A DNA stretch of 6,477 nucleotides, from positions 1 through 6,477 of the forward strand of contig JAGWYI010000248.1 in assembly GCA_018969455.1 (NCBI GenBank). Direction: 5' to 3'. A program made the translations under genes and the position numbers. Source of the DNA: Bacteroidota bacterium. GTDB lineage: Bacteria > Bacteroidota > Bacteroidia > Chitinophagales > Saprospiraceae. The notes under the pieces are model-generated. The model made no database searches and had not been told where the DNA came from. It saw nothing but the letters and a program-made list of their open reading frames with translations. The number at the start of each line of letters is the position of its first letter. Position 1 is the first letter of the stretch. Of the stretch, positions 1 to 5,645 are shown one piece after another.

Positions 1-1271
1 ATGTGCATGGCCTGCATTTTTTGCAACAGCACTTCATACCGTTCTTCGCGCTGAGAGCCGCCCACGATTTCGCCGATGCCCGGGAACAAAATGTCCATGG
101 CGCGTACCGTTTTGCCGTCTTCATTGAGACGCATGTAAAACGCTTTAATCGCAGCAGGATAATCGGTCAAAATCACCGGTTTTTTAAAGTGCTTTTCCAC
201 CAGATAGCGCTCGTGTTCGCTCTGTAAATCGGCGCCCCAGGCATCAATGGTGTATTGAAACTTGCCTTTTTTATTCGGGTTCGAATTTTTCAAAATATCA
301 ATCGCTTCCGTATACGTAAGGCGCTGGAATTCATTTCCGACAACAAAACGCAATTTTTCGGTCAAGGTCATCTCCGAACGCTGGTCCTGTGGTTTCGATT
401 TTTCCTCTTCCAGCAGGCGTTCTTCCAGGATGCGCAGGTCATCGGCGCAATGGTCCAGGGCATATTTGATCACATATTGCAACATGGCCTCGGCGAGGTT
501 CATGTTGTCGTTGAGGTCGGCAAAAGCCACTTCCGGCTCAATCATCCAGAACTCCGCCAGGTGGCGGGTGGTGTTGGAGTTTTCGGCGCGGAAGGTTGGT
601 CCGAAAGTGTACACCGCGCCCAGGGCAGTTGCGGCCAATTCTGCTTCCAACTGACCGGAAACGGTCAAATTGGTGGATTTACCGAAAAAGTCTTGCTCGA
701 AATCGATGGCGCCGGCTTCGTTGCGGGGCAATTTATCCAGATCCAGTGCCGTAACCCGGAACATTTCACCTGCGCCCTCGGCATCGCTGCCCGTGATGAT
801 GGGGCTGTGGAGGTTGACAAAGCCGCGGCTGTGGAAAAACTGGTGGATGGCAAAAGAAAGCGCATGCCGCACGCGGAAAATGGCGGCAAACGTATTGGTA
901 CGGAAACGCAGGTGTGCGTGTTCGCGCAGGAACTCGAGGCTTTGCTTTTTAGGTTGAAGGGGAAATTCTTCCGGGTTGCAATCGCCAAAAATGGTGATGG
1001 TATCGGCTTTCAGTTCAAATTTCTGGCCTTTCCCTTGTGATTCGATGAGGCTACCCTGTACGCCAATCGCTGCGCCAAAAGTGATGCGCTTGAGCAGAGC
1101 CGGATCGGTGTTTTCGTGGTCAACCACCACCTGGAGGTTGAACGAAGTAGACCCATCATTGAGGGCAATAAATTGGTTGTTTCTGAAAGCTTTTACCCAG
1201 CCTTTTACGATCAGTTCGGCGCCAATGGGCTCCGTGCCTTGAATTTCCTTGATTTTGATGTATTGCGCCAT
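1..1271 (-). CDS. asnS: Asparaginyl-tRNA synthetase, 3' end cut by window edge
   Basis: Class II aminoacyl-tRNA synthetase that charges tRNA-Asn with asparagine in the cytoplasm. The reading frame starts at ATG 1269-1271 and stays open to base 1, giving 423 residues. An N-terminal OB-fold anticodon-binding domain (about residues 1-120, with GWVKAFRNN near 24-32) is followed by the catalytic domain. That domain contains HSPIITGSDAEGAGEMF (155-171), motif 2 with FRAE at 227-230, and GIGEIVGGSQREER (398-411), which closely follows the E. coli AsnRS sequence. The E. coli enzyme is 466 residues, so about 50 C-terminal residues including the motif 3 arginine (GxGxGxER) lie beyond the left edge. The GGSQREER context and the FRAE region favour AsnRS over AspRS or LysRS. 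An AGGGAA Shine-Dalgarno-like stretch (1275-1280) sits just before the start. The gene is divergent from the neighbouring secreted-protein gene. Confidence 0.96.
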   Translation of the reverse strand, partial: MAQYIKIKEIQGTEPIGAELIVKGWVKAFRNNQFIALNDGSTSFNLQVVVDHENTDPALLKRITFGAAIGVQGSLIESQGKGQKFELKADTITIFGDCNPEEFPLQPKKQSLEFLREHAHLRFRTNTFAAIFRVRHALSFAIHQFFHSRGFVNLHSPIITGSDAEGAGEMFRVTALDLDKLPRNEAGAIDFEQDFFGKSTNLTVSGQLEAELAATALGAVYTFGPTFRAENSNTTRHLAEFWMIEPEVAFADLNDNMNLAEAMLQYVIKYALDHCADDLRILEERLLEEEKSKPQDQRSEMTLTEKLRFVVGNEFQRLTYTEAIDILKNSNPNKKGKFQYTIDAWGADLQSEHERYLVEKHFKKPVILTDYPAAIKAFYMRLNEDGKTVRAMDILFPGIGEIVGGSQREERYEVLLQKMQAMH

Positions 1272-1313
1272 CCGTTCCCTGTTTGTGTTACCGTTTGGTG
1301 TTTTTAAACGCCG

Positions 1314-1321
1314 CAAAAGTA
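1314..1321 (-). promoter_or_regulatory. Candidate -7 element of asnS promoter
   Basis: On the minus strand the sequence reads TACTTTTG, a full match to the Bacteroidota -7 consensus TAnnTTTG. It would place transcription start near 1308 and give a leader of roughly 35 bases before the asnS ATG at 1271. No good TTG (-33) was found at the usual 17-23 base distance, so the assignment rests on the -7 box and its position alone. Confidence 0.45.
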
Positions 1322-1452
1322 GCGCATTTGGTCAATTATCCTCCTTTAACCAGGTCTATTGTTATTTAATTCCCCAAAAACAGCCCTGATTCGGCTATTA
1401 TCCGACAAGACGTTTTTTTTAATCCAGTGGATGTCGGCGATTAGCAAGCATA

Positions 1453-1486
1453 TTGGATCTAGGAGTTCAATATCGCCTTATTTTTG
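1453..1486 (+). promoter_or_regulatory. Bacteroidota-type promoter of the T9SS cargo gene
   Basis: TTG at 1453-1455 and TATTTTTG at 1479-1486 match the Bacteroidota -33/-7 pattern (TTG, then TAnnTTTG), with 23 bases between the two. That is the long end of the normal range. Transcription would begin near 1490, about 35 bases before ATG 1524. This decides the start of the downstream gene: the longer reading frame beginning at 1359 would contain its own promoter. An ATATTG/CAATAT dyad (1450-1455 and 1468-1473) overlaps the -33 box. Confidence 0.6.
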
Positions 1487-1523
1487 GCATATCCCATTTT
1501 CTTCACCTTCAACATCTATAACC

Positions 1524-3224
1524 ATGCTGAAAAACCTGCTTGCTTTTTTGTTTTGCCTGGCCTTTTCCCCGCTTTTTGGCCAATTCTACTACGAAAGTTA
1601 TTTCTACAACTCAAGTCAACTTTCCCCTTGCCCTTTCAATCCAAATGTTCAGGTGGAAATACCGCCCAATTGGAACATTTATCAAACCCAGAACGGCGCC
1701 TGGGACGGCCCCATCGATTCCAGCCTGTGCCTGGAAGGTATCGGTTCTTTGTCGGGACTATCCATCGACCTTTCCCTAATCGACCCGCAACGCCCATTGT
1801 TCGTGTCTGCAAAAGCCATCGAATTCAGCCAATTACAGCCGCTTCCCCCCAACTCTATTTCTAACTTTCGTTTTCAAGCTTTTCTGTCGGATACTTCCAT
1901 TCACCTTCAAACTGGTACCAATTGTAACCAGTCTTTATGTTCCGGAGCATTTATTGGAATCCATATACCCACCGATGTGCGCTTTCAAACCGCTACCATG
2001 CAACAAACAGGGATTTACCTTCAAAGCGATGCTTGCTTCCCCTCCGAATTTTTTCAGGATCAAACCCTGAATAATCTGGTACTCAAGTTCCAGTTTAAAC
2101 CAGGTACGGTTTTAACATCGCAAAAACTCATGCTGCAATTTGCTCAAATCATTCAATCTTTCGACCCGCTGGTCAATACCATTACCGAAGTGGTCGCTTA
2201 CCCGCAAAACCTCAACCCAAATACCGGGGCCTACGAGGTTAATGTAATTCAGGCTTCAAATGGAGGCGGTTTTAGTTCCAATTTTCTGATGTTGTATACG
2301 GCGCCTGGCTTTCCCAGTGCATCCAACCCTTCCTTTGTTGAGGCGCGCCCGGAACCCAACGAGGCGGAACAAAAAACGATTAACCTGATCGTAGAACCCT
2401 CTCAAAATCTTCAATTTCAACCGTTCACCTACCTGCGCGGCGCCCTCGTAAAAGACAACGACTCTTTGCGCCACGTCGCTCAACTCGTAAACAATGGCGG
2501 CGATATGTGTTTGAATTTTATCGACGTGGTTTTCACGCCCCTCACCGCTTATGTGCACAATGGCGGCACCATCGGCATGAACCACCCCATGTCCTGCATG
2601 CAGTTTCAAAACAAGAGTACCATGGAACTCGCAAACGGCGCTACCTTGCATTATGGCAACAACGGACTGGGTATGATGATCTTATGCTCGGGAAGTACGC
2701 TCAAAATCAACCCCGATGCCACCTTGCTGGTAGACGGTACCCTCAACCTGTCGGAATGCAACGACCTATTGCCGCCGCAACATTATTTTGTAGACCTACC
2801 CAAGGGGGCCCAACTGATTTTCACCAAAGACGCACGCATTTTTAACGGATACAGCAAGGGACAAGCCATGCACCTGAAAGTACGCATGTTGGGCGGCACG
2901 ATCGACGACAGTGCTTTGCCTGCTGAAGACCGCAGCCGAATCGAGCGCATTTACCCGGAACCGGAAGAAAATTTGGCGGATAACTTGCAGGTTTCGCCGA
3001 ATCCTTTTGAGACAGCCCTAATTCTGGAATGGAATGCCGCAGCGGCTGAAACGCTGCAAATAGATTGGCTGGATGTTCAAGGGAAAGTATGGTGGACAGA
3101 AAAGCGCTCCATGGAAAGAGGTATCAATGCATGGTCGTCGTCGCCCAATGTACCATCGGGGGTGTATTTTTTGCGGTTTTCGGGTGCTAAAGGGTGGTTT
3201 GTGCAAAAAGTGGTGCGGATGTAA
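1524..3224 (+). CDS. Secreted protein with type IX secretion (type A) sorting domain
   Basis: A 566-residue exported protein of unknown specific function, predicted to cross the inner membrane by Sec and the outer membrane by the type IX system. Residues 1-19 (MLKNLLAFLFCLAFSPLFG) form a signal peptide, with likely cleavage before Gln20. The mature part begins with a beta-rich, Gln/Asn/Pro-rich region that I cannot assign. Residues about 346-443 contain successive short strands of the form S/A-x-L-x-hydrophobic-x-x-G-A-x-L with conserved glycines, suggesting a small parallel beta-helix. The last 80 residues (487-566) are a T9SS type A sorting domain: NLQVSPNPF at its start, a DVQGKVWW strand, PSGVYFLRF and the terminal VQKVVRM. 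Start 1524 is preferred over in-frame 1359 because it opens with the signal peptide and lies just after a promoter. There is no clear Shine-Dalgarno site. It is probably monocistronic, with a hairpin terminator 40 bases downstream. It could be an adhesin, a surface-layer component or an enzyme with an unrecognised fold; no catalytic motif is visible. Confidence 0.9.
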   Translation: MLKNLLAFLFCLAFSPLFGQFYYESYFYNSSQLSPCPFNPNVQVEIPPNWNIYQTQNGAWDGPIDSSLCLEGIGSLSGLSIDLSLIDPQRPLFVSAKAIEFSQLQPLPPNSISNFRFQAFLSDTSIHLQTGTNCNQSLCSGAFIGIHIPTDVRFQTATMQQTGIYLQSDACFPSEFFQDQTLNNLVLKFQFKPGTVLTSQKLMLQFAQIIQSFDPLVNTITEVVAYPQNLNPNTGAYEVNVIQASNGGGFSSNFLMLYTAPGFPSASNPSFVEARPEPNEAEQKTINLIVEPSQNLQFQPFTYLRGALVKDNDSLRHVAQLVNNGGDMCLNFIDVVFTPLTAYVHNGGTIGMNHPMSCMQFQNKSTMELANGATLHYGNNGLGMMILCSGSTLKINPDATLLVDGTLNLSECNDLLPPQHYFVDLPKGAQLIFTKDARIFNGYSKGQAMHLKVRMLGGTIDDSALPAEDRSRIERIYPEPEENLADNLQVSPNPFETALILEWNAAAAETLQIDWLDVQGKVWWTEKRSMERGINAWSSSPNVPSGVYFLRFSGAKGWFVQKVVRM

Positions 3225-3263
3225 GGCCGATTTTTAGCCGGGAATAATTATAAAACAGAGATA

Positions 3264-3300
3264 GGGGGCGCCTCAAAAGTTTCACTTTTGTGACGCCCCC
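3264..3300 (+). terminator. Hairpin terminator after the T9SS cargo gene
   Basis: The arms 3264-3280 and 3284-3300 form a 17-position stem with two mismatches (C-A and T-T) around a TTC loop. Five G-C pairs sit at the base and AAAAGT/ACTTTT at the top. The tract after it, TTGTTAT, is only moderately T-rich, so termination efficiency is uncertain. It lies 40 bases after the stop codon at 3224. The stem is nearly symmetrical and could also act on the opposite strand, but no minus-strand gene ends here. Confidence 0.72.
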
Positions 3301-3343
3301 TTGTTATGTCGAACGCTGGTGCTTGATCATTTATACCAGGATT

Positions 3344-3424
3344 CGCCGGATTTTGTGGATAAATCGGGATGGATTTCGCTGATTTATAATGATTTATAAA
3401 GATCGTTATGCACAAAATCTGGCG
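3344..3424. repeat. Long imperfect inverted repeat with ~10-base phased GAT words
   Basis: The left arm CGCCGGATTTTGTGGATAA (3344-3362) is the reverse complement of TTATGCACAAAATCTGGCG (3406-3424) at 17 of 19 positions. One mismatch would be a G-U pair in plus-strand RNA. Three further pairs (ATC 3363-3365 with GAT 3401-3403) form across a two-base bulge. The 35-base interior contains two tandem copies of GATTTATAA (3381-3389 and 3391-3399). GAT triplets begin at 3340, 3349, 3358, 3368, 3372, 3381, 3391 and 3401, mostly 9-10 bases apart. No T-run follows, so it does not look like an intrinsic terminator. It resembles the noncoding GGATT-rich interspersed repeats I associate with Bacteroidota genomes, but copy number cannot be tested here. 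It lies 110 bases before the DoxX gene. The remaining bases of this gene-free region (3301-3343 and 3425-3505) show nothing I can name. Confidence 0.6.
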
Positions 3425-3509
3425 GCGTAAAGTATAAATAGAATACGGTACAAGCACAGGATTTTATTTCGATTAAAAAGTACAAATTCTGAATTTATGC
3501 ATGATGTGC

Positions 3510-3517
3510 TATCTTTA
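3510..3517 (+). promoter_or_regulatory. Weak -7-like element before the DoxX gene
   Basis: TATCTTTA differs from TAnnTTTG only in the last base. No TTG lies at a suitable distance upstream. If real, the leader before ATG 3534 would be only about 10 bases, and start codons at 3501 or 3504 would be excluded. A promoter further upstream, near or within the inverted repeat, is equally possible. Confidence 0.25.
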
Positions 3518-3533
3518 CTCCAAATTCATTCCC

Positions 3534-3920
3534 ATGAAAGCATTTCTCGCCCTTGGGCGCTGGTTCTTTGCCATCCCCTTTGCCCTTTTCGGGTTAATGG
3601 ATCTGATGGGCGCCCAACAAATCGCTGAAAAAACTGTTCCCAACTACCTGCCTTTCAAGGAGTTATGGGTATATCTCTCTGGTGTTGCCTTAATTCTGGG
3701 CGCAGTCAGCATGCTTTTGGGGAAATACGACCGTTGGGGCGCAACCGGAATTGCTGTTTTTTTATTCCTCATGATCGGATTGCTTCACGTACCAGGCGCC
3801 ATTTCGGGCGGTATGCTCTCTGAAACATCCATGACCAACTTATTGAAAGATATGAGTTTGGCTGGAGCGGCCTTGCTGTATGCCCAGCATTTCGGAAAGC
3901 CCGATTTTGAAAACAATTGA
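3534..3920 (+). CDS. DoxX-family small integral membrane protein
   Basis: A 128-residue, four-helix inner-membrane protein of the DoxX/DoxX-like family. Hydrophobic segments lie at roughly residues 3-24, 44-63, 67-86 and 98-118. The first carries the family-like pattern of a Gly/Arg pair followed by a phenylalanine-rich helix (GRWFFAIPFALFGLMD). The short LLGKYDRWGA turn between helices 2 and 3 and the LLKDMSLAGAALLYA final helix also fit the family. Length is normal for it. Characterised relatives include subunits linked to thiosulfate:quinone oxidation and mycobacterial redox complexes, but most members, including this type, have no known role and no cofactor motif is visible. Start 3534 was chosen over in-frame 3501/3504 because it begins directly at the family N-terminus; neither start has a Shine-Dalgarno site. 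The gene converges on rfaE2, leaving only 8 bases between the stop codons and no hairpin terminator in between. Confidence 0.8.
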   Translation: MKAFLALGRWFFAIPFALFGLMDLMGAQQIAEKTVPNYLPFKELWVYLSGVALILGAVSMLLGKYDRWGATGIAVFLFLMIGLLHVPGAISGGMLSETSMTNLLKDMSLAGAALLYAQHFGKPDFENN

Positions 3921-3928
3921 AATGAAAT

Positions 3929-4435
3929 TTAGGATGCCTTTCCGGCGCCTCGAAGGATCTTTTGTTCGATGTTCGTAGTAGAATACCCTGCCACAAACGG
4001 CAAACTCAATACCTGCCCGCCTTTTTCCAATACCCAATCAGAGCCTACAATTTGTTCGGGTTTCCAATCGCCTCCTTTTACCAGAAAATCGGGAGAAATT
4101 GCCCGGATAAGTTCCAAAGGGGTATCCTCCTCAAATACTACCACCGCATCTACTACCTGCAACGCAGCCAACAAGTGGGTGCGGGTTTCTTCATCGTTGA
4201 TGGGACGGGTTGGGCCCTTTAATCGTCGAACTGAATTGGCGCTGTTGAGCCCTACAATCAGGCGTTCACCCAGGTCGCGCGCGTCTGAAAGGTAATGCAA
4301 GTGTCCATAATGCAAAATATCAAAACAACCGTTCGTAAACACCACCCGTTCGCCCAGGGCGCGCCAGGCCTTTAGCGTTTCTTGTATCTGGTTGATATCC
4401 TGTATTTTAAAATGGATTTCCTCAAATGCATTCAT
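3929..4435 (-). CDS. rfaE2: D-glycero-beta-D-manno-heptose 1-phosphate adenylyltransferase
   Basis: A cytoplasmic nucleotidyltransferase that uses ATP to convert heptose 1-phosphate to ADP-heptose and pyrophosphate, the penultimate step in making ADP-L-glycero-D-manno-heptose for LPS core or other glycans. The 168 residues correspond to the C-terminal (adenylyltransferase) half of E. coli HldE standing alone; the kinase half (rfaE1) is not in this window. Visible motifs are FTNGCFDILHYGH (33-45), with the cytidylyltransferase-type HxGH at 42-45, VGLNSANSVRRLKGP (61-75), the substrate-side KGGDW (120-124) and YSTTNI (151-156), the equivalent of the family's STT-K/N-I signature. The domain is complete, with no truncation. 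It starts 6 bases after the stop of the upstream membrane-protein gene and has no Shine-Dalgarno site of its own, which suggests co-transcription and perhaps translational coupling. Other cytidylyltransferase-like enzymes (for example glycerol-3-phosphate cytidylyltransferase) are less likely given the KGGDW and STT motifs. Confidence 0.92.
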   Translation of the reverse strand: MNAFEEIHFKIQDINQIQETLKAWRALGERVVFTNGCFDILHYGHLHYLSDARDLGERLIVGLNSANSVRRLKGPTRPINDEETRTHLLAALQVVDAVVVFEEDTPLELIRAISPDFLVKGGDWKPEQIVGSDWVLEKGGQVLSLPFVAGYSTTNIEQKILRGAGKAS

Positions 4436-4441
4436 GATCTG

Positions 4442-5473
4442 TTATTTTCGATTTAATATGGGCAACAAGATCAATGACAGCACACCTGCCACCAAATTGT
4501 AAAGGATCTGAATAGCAAAAAATGCAATGTTGGCATAGGAAAATGCATCACTTCCGGCAATCCCGTAAATGGCCAAACCTGCAATGGCCAATGCGTGAAA
4601 GGAGCCCATTCCACCGGGAGCGGGTATCACGAAGCCCAAAGTCCCAAACACAAAAATCATTAAGGCTGCACTTGCCCCTAAATGAGAAGTTGGAGGAAAT
4701 GCCTGTAAATTGAAATAACATTGCAAATAGAACATCAACCAGATGCCCAAAGAATAAGCTAAAAACAAAAAGGGGCGCTTCAGCCGAAATACACTGCGCA
4801 AACCCTCCCAAAATCCCAGCAACATCCCTGCCATTTTTTGAATTAGGCCGATCTGCATGAGGCGGTTCCGCAACAGGTAAATCACGGATGCCGCAACCAA
4901 ACACATGCACGCAATACCCCACAAAATCGGATTTTGCCAAATGGGTGTATGCGCACGCCCTTGGTTATGGCTGATAAAATCGGCCAGGGTTTGTCCTTCA
5001 AAAATAAAAGCCAAACCCACTACCAATCCCAAACACAAAAAATCAATCAATCGGTCAACCACCAGGGTGCCCATAACCTTTTCAAGCGGGATTTGCTCAT
5101 ATCGGGCCAACGTTCCTGCGCGTACCACCTCGCCAATGCGCGGGAAGCCTAAATTGGCAAAATAACCCAACAGGATGGGTAAAAAACTGTTGAACAAGCG
5201 CACAGAGTGCCCCATAGGCGCCAACAACATTTGCCAGCGCAAAGCGCGAAACAGATTGCTCACCGTAAAGGCTGCCACCACTGCAAACATCCAACCCAGG
5301 TGAACCGTGGCAAAATCGTTCAACAACTTGTCAAGCAAACTGCATTGATCCAATGGCGTACCGTCGAGTTTGCACTGCTCCTGATATGCTGTATTCTGAC
5401 TTCGGAATACCAGCGCCATGATTCCAAGACCAAGACCTAAAAAAACAATAAATTGTGCGACTTTTTTCACCAT
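4442..5473 (-). CDS. UPF0104 / lysylphosphatidylglycerol synthase TM-type membrane protein
   Basis: A 343-residue polytopic inner-membrane protein of the family that includes the flippase/synthase membrane domain of MprF and archaeal AglD-like proteins. The family signatures are present: RWQ (79-81), N107-x3-P-R-x-G-E115 (NLGFPRIGE), DRLID (140-144), and PAPGGMGSFH (284-293), equivalent to the common PGGLGxxE with His in place of the acidic residue. About seven or eight hydrophobic segments are apparent, beginning at residues 6-23. The soluble loop at 25-55 has a Cys pair (C34, C44). The cytoplasmic lysyl-transferase (GNAT-like) domain of MprF is absent, so it should not be called an aminoacyl-PG synthase. 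Roles in moving or handling lipids or lipid-linked glycans are plausible but unproven. The start is ATG 5471-5473 with AGGA three bases upstream. rfaE2 follows after 6 bases, linking it to envelope-glycan synthesis by context. I found no convincing promoter in 5474-5645. Confidence 0.87.
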   Translation of the reverse strand: MVKKVAQFIVFLGLGLGIMALVFRSQNTAYQEQCKLDGTPLDQCSLLDKLLNDFATVHLGWMFAVVAAFTVSNLFRALRWQMLLAPMGHSVRLFNSFLPILLGYFANLGFPRIGEVVRAGTLARYEQIPLEKVMGTLVVDRLIDFLCLGLVVGLAFIFEGQTLADFISHNQGRAHTPIWQNPILWGIACMCLVAASVIYLLRNRLMQIGLIQKMAGMLLGFWEGLRSVFRLKRPFLFLAYSLGIWLMFYLQCYFNLQAFPPTSHLGASAALMIFVFGTLGFVIPAPGGMGSFHALAIAGLAIYGIAGSDAFSYANIAFFAIQILYNLVAGVLSLILLPILNRK

Positions 5474-5645
5474 ATTTCCTGTTTTGCCGGTCTTTTACAC
5501 ATCCACTGGAGCCGGTTTTCTGTTTTCAATCGCTGGGTGATAGATCCAGAAACCAATGAACAAGCCTGGATGCTAGCAACCTACAAAATCACCGCAAAGG
5601 TGTGCAAATTTCGTCAGAAATAATCCAGCAAAGTCCATTTCTGCT

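Noticed and set aside
255..1040. 261-residue plus-strand open frame
   Set aside because: It lies entirely inside asnS on the opposite strand, whose protein is clearly AsnRS; the plus-strand translation has no family features.
1391..1437. Competing short stems (TCGG/CCGA and CCGACA/TGTCGG) around an eight-T run, considered as an attenuator or terminator
   Set aside because: Stems are only 4-6 pairs with poor placement of the T-run, and the region lies upstream of the promoter assigned to the next gene, so it is probably not in that transcript.
2256..2651. 131-residue minus-strand open frame within the T9SS cargo gene
   Set aside because: Antisense shadow of the secreted-protein gene; no domain, promoter or ribosome site.
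3248..3457. 69-residue minus-strand open frame between the T9SS cargo and DoxX genes
   Set aside because: It runs through the hairpin terminator and the inverted-repeat element, so its sequence is explained by those structures; no start context or recognisable domain.
5474..5645. Promoter or terminator between the ATP-grasp gene and the membrane-protein gene
   Set aside because: Only a one-mismatch -7-like site (5584-5591, minus strand) without a spaced -33, and a weak 7-base dyad (5615-5621 with 5637-5643), were found; neither is distinguishable from chance.
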